Under the pieces are notes generated by a model. It saw only the letters and a list, made by a program, of their open reading frames with translations, was not told the DNA's origin and did no database searches. The position numbers and the translations under genes are program-made. Below, piece after piece: positions 42,546 to 51,895 of a DNA stretch of 64,000 bases (position 1 is its first letter; each line of letters starts with the position of its first letter). The DNA lies in assembly GCF_022807975.1 (NCBI RefSeq), contig NZ_CP094358.1:1178001-1242000 (forward strand), read 5' to 3'. This stretch comes from Abyssalbus ytuae (GTDB lineage Bacteria > Bacteroidota > Bacteroidia > Flavobacteriales > Flavobacteriaceae).

Positions 42546-45500
42546 TTACTTTTTAAATACTTTGAGTATTTTAAAATATCCGGGTTCGTTTTTATCGGTT
42601 ATTTTAACTATATAAAACCCTCTCCATAACCGGGATAAATGAAGGGTATGCCATGAGGTGCCCTCACTTACATCTAACTGGGTATTGTGCACAGTTTTAC
42701 CGTAATAGTTTATAACGGCTATGTTTACTGTAGTTGGGCAACTAAAATTAAATTCGAGATTAAGATTGCCGTAAAACGGATTGTTCCGGGCTTTTACATA
42801 TTTTTTATCAGTGCAGGAGCCATCTTCGCAATCGCCCAGTACATAACCTTTGGTAAGCAAATGCTCTACTAAAAATTCCGGCATACAACGGCTTTTGCCT
42901 TTGTAACACATTTGTACTCCGTTAAACCTGCCTTTTTTACAACTAACATCTACTACGTTTACATATACCGTTTTTGTAATTGTATTCAGTCCGCTGTCAT
43001 CTGTTACGGTTACCAACAACTCTCCTTCATCATCAGGATTTACCTGTGTTTCCGGGCCTGTATCGCCATTACTCCACTCCACGGTATAAGGGGCAATTCC
43101 TCCTTCTATTTCAACTTTTATTACAGTGGTGGCCCTGGCACTGTATCCACGATACAGGGTAATACTATCCGTTAATGATACTTTCAAAGGCTCTACCGGA
43201 GCTTCAAACAGGAACCTGGTAACGGAAGGGTAATGGTCGGAAGTGGTATTGCCGTAGTTTTCTATAAAATCCGAAGGGTTAATTATCCATTCGGAATCTT
43301 CAATATACGGATCGTAAAGTTCGTTGGTTATGGTTGTATGATCAATTACATCGCTGTTACCTACTGTTGAGTTCTGCCCGTCGTAAGAAAACGACTTTGA
43401 GACTATATTGTAGTTGGAGGTATCACTTACAAACGGCTGTAACGGGGTGGTGCCCCCTCCTATCGAGATATCCACATCATCATTATAATCGCCCAGTAAA
43501 ATTAATTTTTCGGTTCCGTAATAGGCATCCAAAGTATCTTTTAACACTGCAAAGTCATAGGTTTTTCTGGCGACATCTTCGGTAGCCGCGCCTGATTTTG
43601 CATGAACGTTTACCAGTGTAACCGTTTCAGCCACTCCCATAATGTTAACCTGGGCGGTAACCATATAAGGCAAGCGCCCGCTGGACCAAAATGACTGTGC
43701 ACTGCCTGTGGGATAATCATCCAGATCATTTATCATACCTGTTCTTGCAGCGGTATAAAAATCTTCAAACAACACTTTTTCATCACTGATGCTTACCGTG
43801 GCTTTGTTGTAAATAAAGCATAATTTTTGAGGAGGAAAAGTACCGTCATCCGGCTCAAATGAATAAGAATATACATCTGAACACACCAACCCGTATTCGG
43901 TAGTGGTATGAGCAGCGAGGGCCGCCATTAAAAAGTCTGCATCCGACACTTCCTGAACGGCAATAATATCAGCTTTTAAAGAGTCTATCACCCTTAAGGC
44001 ATTTACTTTTTGCAGTTCTTTATCAGTGGGGCCATAGCCCGAAATAGTAGTTCCGAAAAACTCCATATTCCATGTAGCAATATCAAAGGTTTCGTCCCTT
44101 GGAATATCCTCTCCGGCCGGAGGTTGTAAAACAAACTCTTCCGTTCCCGGCAAATCGGCCTCAAACCTCGGAAATATCTGAAGGTCGCCTTCAAAACTTC
44201 CCACTACTCCTGTTAAGGTGGTAAGCGTGTCGGGTTTTACCCTGCCAATTAAACTTTCCACATTATTGTCAATCCTTATTTCCACCGAGCCGGTGGCATC
44301 GCTTACGGAATGGTTGCCTATGCTTAATCTTCCGGGAATATCAAAGGCAATACTGTCAACAAACACCAATTGCCCTTCCAATGCAGCCAGTTCACTAATG
44401 GTAGCCGCAGTGGGTGTTACTGTATTTCCTTCACTTAATTTTGTGACGGTTTCAACCGTTCCTAATTGTATCATTTGCCGGAACTGGGTTAATGAACCCA
44501 CTATTTCCAGTTCATCCCCAATCTGAAACAATCCGGTACCATGTACGGTTTCATCAAACACGGGTATTCCCCCGGTGGCGTCTTCAATAAATGCAGGCCC
44601 GCCCAACTGGTCTGACGCGGTAAGAATCCCTTTTATTTTTACACGGGTTCCCTGTGGTTGTACCCTGGCATTGGCTATGGAGATTAATTCCAGATCTCCC
44701 GGATCGGTTACATTGCTAAATACCTGGCCGGTATTTACTGCTCCGAAAGTATTGGGTATTTCGGCCCAGCTAAAGTCTTCATACTTTAAACCGGTTCCTG
44801 TAAGCTGAAGTGAATTTCCAAGCGGAGTAGAACTACTTTCGGATATACCGATATCTTCACTGGTTAAACCGTCCGCAGGCCCGCCCACTGCTGTAAAGCT
44901 TCCTTCATAACTTAAAAACTGTATTACCTCTGCAGATGAATTAACCAATGCTAACCCATCAGGTCCATTTTGAATAGAAGAAATTGCTACCGAAACAAAA
45001 CCGTAACCATTGGCATCATTATTTAAAACCCCGGACAGAGTGGTGGTATTATAAACTTCGCCATTACTTCCGTTATATAAAACCAAGCTCCAGCCTGCAA
45101 GATCTGTTCCTGCAATTCCGGCAAGTTCTATGGCTTCATTTTCATCGGTACTATCATTGTCATAATGAAATTCATTAATGAAAACAACCGGCACCGGCTG
45201 CCCTATTAACTGGTTATTATTAACTGCTCCGTAAGTTGATGCTGATGCTCCTGCCCAGGTGAAATCGGAATAGCGGGTACCTTCTCCTTCCAGTTGAAGT
45301 GAGAATCCCACCGGGGAATCAGAGGGCTCGGAAACGCCTATATCTTCACTGGTTAAACCGTTAGCCGGCCCTTCGGAAGCTGTAAAAGTGCCCTCGTAAC
45401 TTAAAAACTGTACTACCTCCCCGGAAGCATTTACGAGTGCCATCCCGTCCGGCGAACCATTCTGGATGAGTGAAAAAGGAACAGCTATAAAGCCAAAACC

Positions 45501-46250
45501 ATTTCCTGAATCTGCAATGGTTTCGGAAAAGTTATAGGTGGCATATTCTGTTCCGTTACTGCCATTATATAGTACCAGGCTCCAGCCGGTTAAATCGGTT
45601 CCGGCTTCCCCGGCTATTTCTATAGTCTCATCAACATCGGTACTTGCGTTATCGTAATGTATTTCGTTAATAAAAACATTGGCAACCGGTATACCAAATA
45701 TTTGATTGTTATTAATTGCCCCATAGGTTGATGCTGATGCTCCTGCCCAGGTGAAATCGGAATAGATGGTACCTTCTCCCTGCAGTTGAAGTGAGTATCC
45801 CACCGGGGAATCAGAGGGCTCGGAAACGCCTATATCTTCACTGGTTAAACCGTTGGCTGGCCCTTCGGAAGCTGTAAAAGTGCCCTCGTAGCTTAAAAAC
45901 TGTACTACCTCAGCAGAAGCATTTACGAGTGCCATCCCGTCCGGCGTACCATTCTGTATTGCTGAGAAAGGAACAGTTATAAAGCCAAAACCATTTCCTG
46001 CATCTGTAATAGTTTCGGAAAAGGTATAGGTATCATATTCAGTTCCGTTGTTCCCGTTATAGAGTACCAGGCTCCAGCCTGTTAAGTCGGTTCCGGCTTC
46101 CCCGGCTATTTCTATAGCTTCATTTGCATCGGTACTGTCGTTGTCGTAATGTATTTCATTAATAAATACATTTTGGGCTGTTAATACAACCGGAGAAATA
46201 AAAAGAAAACAAAGCATAAAAAGCTTTGAAAGAGTTACTTTTTTACTCAT
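42546..46250 (-). CDS. T9SS-secreted protein: three lamin-tail domains, OB domain and nuclease domain
   Basis: 1234 residues. Signal peptide (1-25); three consecutive lamin-tail-like domains (about 26-190, 193-357, 362-525), each with VFINE.HYDN.STD..E.IE.AG..GTDL.GWSLVLYNG; a DUF5689-like OB fold (about 530-715); an endonuclease/exonuclease/phosphatase domain (about 735-1020) with IATWNMEFFG, IIAVQEVSD, GDYNDD and DHYPSV; a SprB/PKD-like repeat (about 1035-1110); and a type A T9SS sorting domain at the end (NPFYGNLNLEFN ... GFYIVKI). It is probably a cell-surface or secreted nuclease for DNA or phosphate use. The first two lamin-tail repeats are nearly identical, a recent duplication. Confidence 0.85.
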   Translation of the reverse strand: MSKKVTLSKLFMLCFLFISPVVLTAQNVFINEIHYDNDSTDANEAIEIAGEAGTDLTGWSLVLYNGNNGTEYDTYTFSETITDAGNGFGFITVPFSAIQNGTPDGMALVNASAEVVQFLSYEGTFTASEGPANGLTSEDIGVSEPSDSPVGYSLQLQGEGTIYSDFTWAGASASTYGAINNNQIFGIPVANVFINEIHYDNASTDVDETIEIAGEAGTDLTGWSLVLYNGSNGTEYATYNFSETIADSGNGFGFIAVPFSLIQNGSPDGMALVNASGEVVQFLSYEGTFTASEGPANGLTSEDIGVSEPSDSPVGFSLQLEGEGTRYSDFTWAGASASTYGAVNNNQLIGQPVPVVFINEFHYDNDSTDENEAIELAGIAGTDLAGWSLVLYNGSNGEVYNTTTLSGVLNNDANGYGFVSVAISSIQNGPDGLALVNSSAEVIQFLSYEGSFTAVGGPADGLTSEDIGISESSSTPLGNSLQLTGTGLKYEDFSWAEIPNTFGAVNTGQVFSNVTDPGDLELISIANARVQPQGTRVKIKGILTASDQLGGPAFIEDATGGIPVFDETVHGTGLFQIGDELEIVGSLTQFRQMIQLGTVETVTKLSEGNTVTPTAATISELAALEGQLVFVDSIAFDIPGRLSIGNHSVSDATGSVEIRIDNNVESLIGRVKPDTLTTLTGVVGSFEGDLQIFPRFEADLPGTEEFVLQPPAGEDIPRDETFDIATWNMEFFGTTISGYGPTDKELQKVNALRVIDSLKADIIAVQEVSDADFLMAALAAHTTTEYGLVCSDVYSYSFEPDDGTFPPQKLCFIYNKATVSISDEKVLFEDFYTAARTGMINDLDDYPTGSAQSFWSSGRLPYMVTAQVNIMGVAETVTLVNVHAKSGAATEDVARKTYDFAVLKDTLDAYYGTEKLILLGDYNDDVDISIGGGTTPLQPFVSDTSNYNIVSKSFSYDGQNSTVGNSDVIDHTTITNELYDPYIEDSEWIINPSDFIENYGNTTSDHYPSVTRFLFEAPVEPLKVSLTDSITLYRGYSARATTVIKVEIEGGIAPYTVEWSNGDTGPETQVNPDDEGELLVTVTDDSGLNTITKTVYVNVVDVSCKKGRFNGVQMCYKGKSRCMPEFLVEHLLTKGYVLGDCEDGSCTDKKYVKARNNPFYGNLNLEFNFSCPTTVNIAVINYYGKTVHNTQLDVSEGTSWHTLHLSRLWRGFYIVKITDKNEPGYFKILKVFKK

Positions 46251-46622
46251 ATCCGTTTAAGTTAATTTAGTTGATAATTTGAGAAATTGTTGAGTTAGCA
46301 AATTGAATATTCACACATATTAAAATGTTAATAAACAGCATCTTGCAGGTTAAAATGAAGATTAAGGCTTTACAAAGAAAGTAAAAAAAGTTAACTTTTT
46401 ACCGGGTCGGAAAAAGATTAATAATTTTATAATAATGGAGGGGTGGCTTAATAATTTTTTAATAAAAAATGCTTTATTGTTATTCCACTAAACACAGTAA
46501 AACCAAAAACAAGGGTCTATAAATTCCTGTTCTGTCAGGGGGTAAAAAAACCATAACCCAAAAGGATTACAGAAAATAAGTGCCAGAATGTTTGAAAGGC
46601 ACAGGACAGTTTACTTTTTACA
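46251..46622. other. Intergenic stretch
   Basis: 372 AT-rich bases between two minus-strand genes, containing the promoter of the large secreted protein. No ORF, RNA gene or long repeat was recognised. Confidence 0.45.
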
Positions 46623-47393
46623 TTAAACCACCTGTTTTTCACTCAGGTATTTCCAATAGCGCCGCGGTACATGTTTTATATGCAGCTTCAAATTTTTTCG
46701 TTCTTCTATATTGGTACTCTTAAAATAGTTTTTCCACAATTCCCGGAACTCAAGTTCTTCCTCTGTAAAAATTTCTTTGGAAAAAGAAACTGAAGAAGAT
46801 GAGGCAGGAAAATCAATAACTATTCTTTCTAACTTTTCAAGATCGTAATATAAACCATAATTACGCTTAAGATCATAAATAACCCATTTTTGGTCGGCAT
46901 ACCTGTTTTTAAAATGGTTTGATATTAAAGGTAAAATATTAAAATCGGGTTCAATGGTAGAAAAATAAATGTCGTCTTTAGTAAGCTGAAATCTTACAAA
47001 AGCTTCCATTCTGTGTTTTTCCCTGGAAACCATCCGTGCCACCTGGGTAACTCTTAATACATTTTTGTTTGAATAATCGGTATTTACAAAGGATTCTGTA
47101 GAATAGGCGTACATTATATACTTGAGTAACACATTTTCACTGCCTTTTATTTCACTTAAAAAAGTTTTGTATACTTCGCCGGCTCCGTGTTTTGTTATTT
47201 TAACCTGCAAAGAACTCCATACACGTTTGGCTTTTTTATAATCAGTGATAACTTCTACTGACCGGGCAAACATATTGGGTTCATAATGTTTTGGACTTAC
47301 AATGGAAACATTGTCCAGTTTTTCATCAAACACCTGAAAAACAGCTGTAAGAAATCCGTTAAAACTGCCATCATAAATTAATATTACATCCAT
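46623..47393 (-). CDS. Putative DNA-repair protein, TIGR03915/DUF4130 type
   Basis: 256 residues matching the TIGR03915 family: start MDVILIYDGSFNGFLTAVFQVF, middle VTQVARMVSREKHRMEAFVRFQ, then IEPDFNILPLISNHFKNRYADQKWVIYDLKRNYGLYYD. Members occur paired with a radical-SAM protein, as here (11-base gap), and are thought to act in DNA repair or modification. The last ~60 residues (FTEEELEFRELWKNYFKSTNIEER) end with HIKHVPRRYWKYL, typical of the family. Confidence 0.88.
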   Translation of the reverse strand: MDVILIYDGSFNGFLTAVFQVFDEKLDNVSIVSPKHYEPNMFARSVEVITDYKKAKRVWSSLQVKITKHGAGEVYKTFLSEIKGSENVLLKYIMYAYSTESFVNTDYSNKNVLRVTQVARMVSREKHRMEAFVRFQLTKDDIYFSTIEPDFNILPLISNHFKNRYADQKWVIYDLKRNYGLYYDLEKLERIVIDFPASSSSVSFSKEIFTEEELEFRELWKNYFKSTNIEERKNLKLHIKHVPRRYWKYLSEKQVV

Positions 47394-47404
47394 CTTGTAA
47401 ATTT

Positions 47405-48667
47405 TTAGTTAAACAAACTCAATTGGTTATTGTATACTCCTTCATACTTGCTTTTTACATGTTGCAGAATTTTATTTTTTAAAGTATGGGGTTGATAGTC
47501 CCTGGTTTCAAAATACCTGGAATTGCAGATAATAAAATATTTGGCCCTGTTTAAGCTTATGCCAATGCTTTTTAAATGTTCCCAGTTTAAATTCCTGTGT
47601 TTTCTGGCTTCTATAATTTTATGCACTGATTTCAAACCAATTCCCGGAATTCTTACCAACATTTCTTTTTGAGCTGTATTGATATTTACCGGGAACAGAT
47701 GTAAATTTCTTAGAGCCCAGCTCAGTTTGGGGTCTATATCCACATCAAGGTTAGGATGTTGATCATTTAATAATTCTTTGGCAGTAAAGCCATAGAACCT
47801 TAAAAGCCAATCGGTTTGATACAGGCGATTTTCTCTTAACATTGGTACTTCGGAACCAATTTGCGGCAATCTTTCATCATAACTAACAGGAACATAACCG
47901 GAATAATAAACTCTTTTTAAATTGAATTGTTTGTAGAAATAAGTCGCGGTATAAATAATATCCTTATCACTCTCTCCTGTAGCTCCTATAATCATTTGTG
48001 TGCTTTGGCCTGCAGGGGCGTAACGGGGTGTGCTTTTTATAATCCTTTTTTCTGATTTATACCTTTTTATTTCATTGGTAACCTTCGTCATGGGCTTAAT
48101 AAAGTCTTCCTGTTTTTTATCCGGGGCCAGCAATTTTAATCCGGATACGGTAGGTATCTCAATATTTACGCTTAAACGATCGGCATACAAACCTGCCTGG
48201 TACATCAGCTCATCCGAAGCACCGGGAATGGACTTTAAATGAATATACCCGTTAAAATTCTCCTCCAGTCTTAATTTTTTTGCAACAGCCACCAGCCGTT
48301 CCATGGTATAGTCCGGGTTTTTAAATATCCCGGAACTCAAAAACAATCCTTCAATATAATTGCGACGATAAAAATTGATGGTGATGTCCACTACTTCCTG
48401 CACCTTAAATGCAGCCCTTTTAATATCGTTACTCTTTCTTGTAACACAGTAAGCGCAATCAAAAATACAGTGGTTGGTAAGTAAAATTTTTAATAATGAA
48501 ACACATCTTCCGTCTTCAGTATATGAATGGCATATTCCCATTCCTGAGGAATCGCCGAGCCCTTTATTTTTATTTTTCCTGACACTCCCGCTGGACGCAC
48601 ATGACACATCGTATTTAGCGGCATCTGCCAAAATATTTAGTTTCTCTTTTATCCTGTCAAATGACAT
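47405..48667 (-). CDS. Putative DNA modification/repair radical SAM protein (TIGR03916)
   Basis: About 420 residues from the ATG at 48667 (MSFDRIKEKLNILADAAKYDVSCASSG), the usual family start; an upstream ATG at 48739 adds 24 residues that look like non-coding translation and would run into the divergent gene. It has the radical-SAM cysteine motif CIFDCAYC (CX3CX2C) and a C-terminal helix-hairpin-helix (LVRIPGIGLKSVHKII) for DNA binding. It forms an operon with the TIGR03915 gene and diverges from an S24 repressor, suggesting induction by DNA damage. Confidence 0.88.
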   Translation of the reverse strand: MSFDRIKEKLNILADAAKYDVSCASSGSVRKNKNKGLGDSSGMGICHSYTEDGRCVSLLKILLTNHCIFDCAYCVTRKSNDIKRAAFKVQEVVDITINFYRRNYIEGLFLSSGIFKNPDYTMERLVAVAKKLRLEENFNGYIHLKSIPGASDELMYQAGLYADRLSVNIEIPTVSGLKLLAPDKKQEDFIKPMTKVTNEIKRYKSEKRIIKSTPRYAPAGQSTQMIIGATGESDKDIIYTATYFYKQFNLKRVYYSGYVPVSYDERLPQIGSEVPMLRENRLYQTDWLLRFYGFTAKELLNDQHPNLDVDIDPKLSWALRNLHLFPVNINTAQKEMLVRIPGIGLKSVHKIIEARKHRNLNWEHLKSIGISLNRAKYFIICNSRYFETRDYQPHTLKNKILQHVKSKYEGVYNNQLSLFN

Positions 48668-48760
48668 AAAACTTATCTTTACAACTACAAACCCGGAATC
48701 AAAAATAGGAATTTTTCCATAAAAATGGATATTTTCCAATTTTTTATTTATTTTTACTTT
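48668..48760. promoter_or_regulatory. Divergent promoter region of repair operon and S24 repressor
   Basis: 93 bases between divergent genes. It includes TCCAT-aaaa-ATGGA (48716-48729), a candidate operator for the repressor. No known SOS box was recognised. Confidence 0.4.
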
Positions 48761-49534
48761 ATGAAATCTGATCTTACATTAGACATTGTTCGTTTTAAAG
48801 AATTAAGGGAAGAAAATAACCTTACCCAACAGGAGTTTGCAAGAATTCTTAATATTAAAAATTCTACTGCCGATATAGAACGTGGTAAAACCAGGATTTC
48901 AGGAATAATCATAGCTGAATTACTGGAAAAGTTTGATATAAACCCCCTGTGGTTATATGGTAAAAGCGAAAGAAAGTTTTTAAAATTAAAAATTGATACC
49001 AGTCCCAAAGTTGTAGTGGTAAATAACAATGAAGAAAATGAAAGGATTGTGCTTGTAAATGTAAAAGCTGCTGCTGGTTATCCTCATAATATCCAGGATG
49101 TAAATTGGTATGAAGAGCTTCCTTCATTTGATATACCTCTCCCTGAGTATAAAAATGCTTCTTTCAGAGGGTTTCAGGTTGAAGGAGACAGTATGGTACC
49201 TGGTTTATATCCGAAGGAGTGGGTTTTGGCCAAAGCTGTGGAGCATCCGGATATGCTTGATAATAATTCTATATGTGTAGTTATACTGCAAGACAGTGTA
49301 CTGGTAAAAAAAATAAAAAAATATCCTGAAGAAAAAGAAAAAATCACTCTTATATCAATCAATGAAGAGTACCCGCCTATTAATATTGATACTCATGAAA
49401 TTATGGAGTTATGGCAGGTGAAAAGTAAACTGACTTTTGAAATTGATAAAAATCCTCAGCAAAACCAGACTTTATCACAATTACATCAATTAGTACTTGA
49501 TTTAAAAAAGGATATAGAGAAATTGAAAAAATAA
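48761..49534 (+). CDS. LexA-like XRE/S24 family repressor
   Basis: 257 residues from the ATG at 48761; an ATG 36 bases earlier adds a hydrophobic run unlike the family. The N-terminus is an XRE helix-turn-helix (REENNLTQQEFARILNIKNSTADIERGK). The C-terminus is an S24 peptidase: cleavage-site-like AAAGY, catalytic Ser144 in GDSMVPG and Lys183 in LVKKI. By family it would cut itself on DNA damage and release the divergent repair operon. A C-terminal helix (LSQLHQLVLDLKKDIEKLKK) may oligomerise. No phage genes surround it, so it is probably chromosomal. Confidence 0.85.
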   Translation: MKSDLTLDIVRFKELREENNLTQQEFARILNIKNSTADIERGKTRISGIIIAELLEKFDINPLWLYGKSERKFLKLKIDTSPKVVVVNNNEENERIVLVNVKAAAGYPHNIQDVNWYEELPSFDIPLPEYKNASFRGFQVEGDSMVPGLYPKEWVLAKAVEHPDMLDNNSICVVILQDSVLVKKIKKYPEEKEKITLISINEEYPPINIDTHEIMELWQVKSKLTFEIDKNPQQNQTLSQLHQLVLDLKKDIEKLKK

Positions 49535-49609
49535 AAACTCTTTTTGCTGCTTAACCATTTGATGTAATTACTCACAGCCGAGACATTGGGGGTAGTTTTT
49601 TTATTCGGT

Positions 49610-49915
49610 TTAGAGAAAAGTCAGTCCGATTCTACGGTTTAATCCTTGTTCAAAAATTCGGATTAATGTCGAAAGTTGGATGTTCACTTTTCCATTTTCA
49701 ATTTTGGAAATGTAACTTTTCTTTGTTCCAGCTTTTTCTGCCAATTGCTCTTGTGTTAGTTTCGCTTCTTTACGTGCAGCTTTTAGCATTTCACTCACCA
49801 TAAAAATTTGTGCGCCTTCTTCATATTTGTTTCGGCTTTCCGTTCCAATTTTTCCGTGTTCAAGTTCAATTAGTTCGTCAAATGTCCTTATGTTTTTATA
49901 TTTTTCCATAACCAT
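49610..49915 (-). CDS. higA: HigA-type XRE antitoxin
   Basis: 101 residues with an XRE helix-turn-helix in the C-terminal half (KEAKLTQEQLAEKAGTKKSYISKIENGKVNIQLSTLIRIFEQGL). It follows the toxin gene and overlaps it by 20 bases, the toxin-first order of HigBA. It neutralises HigB and represses the pair. Confidence 0.88.
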   Translation of the reverse strand: MVMEKYKNIRTFDELIELEHGKIGTESRNKYEEGAQIFMVSEMLKAARKEAKLTQEQLAEKAGTKKSYISKIENGKVNIQLSTLIRIFEQGLNRRIGLTFL

Positions 49916-50249
49916 TATTTTTGTTGTCGAAATAATCTTTCATTAATTGTTCCGCTCTGTCAATTTCAATTTGCGGTGTTTTTTGGGTCTTTTTTTGAAA
50001 CCCGTTGAAAAGAACGACAAGTTGTCCTTCATCAAAACAGCAAAAAATCCGATAGATGTTCGATTGATACTGAATTCGGATTTCATAGAGTCCGTTGGTT
50101 CCTGTCAAATGTTTTAAAAACTTATCGGGAACTCGGTCAACTTGTCTAATCAACTCGAAAACGTATTGAACTTTTCCTTTTACTTTTTGGTTTTGCTTTT
50201 GATAAAACTCAATAAAGTGGTTTTCGTAGAAGATTATCTTTCTAATCAT
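49896..50249 (-). CDS. higB: HigB/RelE-type toxin
   Basis: 117 residues of the RelE/HigB mRNA interferase family: FIEFYQKQNQKVKGKVQYVFELI, then LKHLTGTNGLYEIRIQYQSNIYRIFCCFDEGQLVVLFNGFQKKTQKTP. It would cut mRNA on the ribosome. A palindrome lies directly upstream. Confidence 0.88.
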   Translation of the reverse strand: MIRKIIFYENHFIEFYQKQNQKVKGKVQYVFELIRQVDRVPDKFLKHLTGTNGLYEIRIQYQSNIYRIFCCFDEGQLVVLFNGFQKKTQKTPQIEIDRAEQLMKDYFDNKNNGYGKI

Positions 50250-50257
50250 TTGGTAAA

Positions 50258-50275
50258 GTTATCTCAAAAGATAAC
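50258..50275. promoter_or_regulatory. Putative HigA operator
   Basis: GTTATCT-caaa-AGATAAC, a perfect 7-bp inverted repeat, is 9-26 bases upstream of the higB start, where autoregulation by HigA is expected. Confidence 0.65.
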
Positions 50276-50403
50276 ATTTTCCAAATTTCCAAGGGATTAT
50301 TTCAGGACGGGGCACTGATTTGATTATATAGGTGAGCAGACCGTTTTTATGTTTATTTTAAGTAAATAAGGACACAAACTGTGAATAATTTGAATGATAA
50401 TTA

Positions 50404-50580
50404 TTATTCAATACTGTTTGCTGAAAATTCTATTAATTCTCCCCCGGTGAATTTCACGATAATTTCAATGGGATTACAACAAACTTCGCAGTCTTCCACA
50501 TAGGTTTGTGAAACAGAAGTATCTAATAACATGGAAATTTCTTCCCAGCAATAAGGACATTGAAAAAAATGTTCCAACAT
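50404..50580 (-). CDS. CPXCG-type small cysteine-rich protein
   Basis: A 58-residue protein too short for most ORF lists. It has two Cys pairs, CPYC and CEVCC, spaced as in the CPXCG family of small zinc-ribbon-like proteins, and the family's VEDCEVCCNPIEI. The ATG at 50580 lies 1 base after the tolC-like stop, so it is the last gene of the efflux operon. Function unknown; zinc binding is inferred from the Cys pairs. Confidence 0.85.
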   Translation of the reverse strand: MLEHFFQCPYCWEEISMLLDTSVSQTYVEDCEVCCNPIEIIVKFTGGELIEFSANSIE

Positions 50581-50581
50581 T

Positions 50582-51895
50582 TTAAAAATCAGTATTTAGT
50601 AATTGCCCGCTTACCTGTAAAACCTGAAGTTCGGCAAGTTTGGCCGTATATTTTGCCTGATTTTTTGCCAATACAGCATTTAGCAGGTTAATTTGTGCCT
50701 GCCGGAACTCTAACGAGGTGACCCTACCCAGTTTATACCTTTCTTCCGTCCGGAAAAAGTTGTCTTGTGTAGTTTTCACATTCTGCTCCTGTACTTCATA
50801 TATATATAACGTATTTTCATAGGTTTCCCAGGCGTTCTGAATATTTCTTTCTACTTCCATTTCGGCTTGCTTTTTAAGCAATTCCTGGTTTTCATAGTTA
50901 ATCTTTGCATTTTTAACCCGGGTTAGTGTACTGCCTCCATCAAACAAGCTCCAGGTAAGGTTTAAACCTACCGATAAATTATCAGCCGTATTAGACACTA
51001 AAAAAGCTCCCCCCGGCGTATTACTCTTATTCCACCCATAAGAACCTGTCAATCCTACTGATGGTAAATAATTACTTTTAGAGGCTTTATAACTATAGTC
51101 GCTAACAAGCAGGCCTCTTTCTATTTGCATCAGCACTGCATTGTTTAATTTTGATTTGTTTACTATGCTCTGCATTATTAAATCGGGCACAAAATACACG
51201 GTGGTATCAATAACAAACTGAGTGGATAACTCCCTATTCATAACAAGGTTGAGATCCCTTTTTGTATTTTTTAGTAATTGTTCGGCATTCAACAGGTTAA
51301 TACTGTCGGTATTTACGTCAACTTCAGCATTTAAAATATCTAATCCTGTGTTTTGCCCGTAATCAAACTGATATCTTGCTCGTTTAAGCCTGTCTTTTGA
51401 AACATGCAAAGCTTCCTGAAGGGTGGCAGTATTTTCGGTTAACCTGGCCACCTCGTAATATACGGAAAAGAGTTGAAGTATTGTATTTTCAATGGTTTCA
51501 CGTACTTGTAATTCGGATATATTGGATTGTTCTTTTAAAATTTTATAATTATAGTGTCTTCCTAATCCGTCAAATAAGGTATAATTTAAATTTAAGCCTG
51601 CACTGTACTGATTACTTTCGGCATTGTTTACTTCCTGTACATCGCCGCTTACCAGTTCTCTTTCAGAATTTTCCAGGCTATAACTGGCTCCCGCGCTAGC
51701 TGTTAATGAGGGTAAATAACCAGAATTAAGAACCCCGGCATTATTATTGGCAATTTCCCTGTTGTTTCTTGCAATTTGAATTTGTAGATTATTTTCAAGG
51801 GTCATTTCTATTGCATCATCTTTTGTAAGGATTTCCTGTGTAAACCCTTTGACACAAAACAATAATATTAAACTCTGAAATATATTAAATCTCAT
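50582..51895 (-). CDS. TolC family outer-membrane efflux protein
   Basis: 437 residues: signal peptide (to GFTQE), then the two TolC-type repeats with long helices (ALHVSKDRLKRARYQFDYGQNTGLDILNAEVDVN and ENVKTTQDNFFRTEERYKLGRVTSLEFRQAQINLLNA). It forms the outer-membrane channel for the upstream RND pump and overlaps that gene by 11 bases. Confidence 0.92.
   Translation of the reverse strand: MRFNIFQSLILLFCVKGFTQEILTKDDAIEMTLENNLQIQIARNNREIANNNAGVLNSGYLPSLTASAGASYSLENSERELVSGDVQEVNNAESNQYSAGLNLNYTLFDGLGRHYNYKILKEQSNISELQVRETIENTILQLFSVYYEVARLTENTATLQEALHVSKDRLKRARYQFDYGQNTGLDILNAEVDVNTDSINLLNAEQLLKNTKRDLNLVMNRELSTQFVIDTTVYFVPDLIMQSIVNKSKLNNAVLMQIERGLLVSDYSYKASKSNYLPSVGLTGSYGWNKSNTPGGAFLVSNTADNLSVGLNLTWSLFDGGSTLTRVKNAKINYENQELLKKQAEMEVERNIQNAWETYENTLYIYEVQEQNVKTTQDNFFRTEERYKLGRVTSLEFRQAQINLLNAVLAKNQAKYTAKLAELQVLQVSGQLLNTDF

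Noticed and set aside
44218-44526. Plus-strand ORF of 102 codons
   Set aside because: Antisense to the clearly coding secreted nuclease protein.
48668-48760. N-terminal extensions of the radical-SAM and S24 genes that overlap each other
   Set aside because: The extra residues are hydrophobic AT-rich translation; family-typical starts lie at 48667 and 48761.
48761-50249. S24 repressor and higBA as part of a prophage
   Set aside because: No phage structural, integrase or lysis genes are in the neighbourhood; the repressor pairs with the repair operon.
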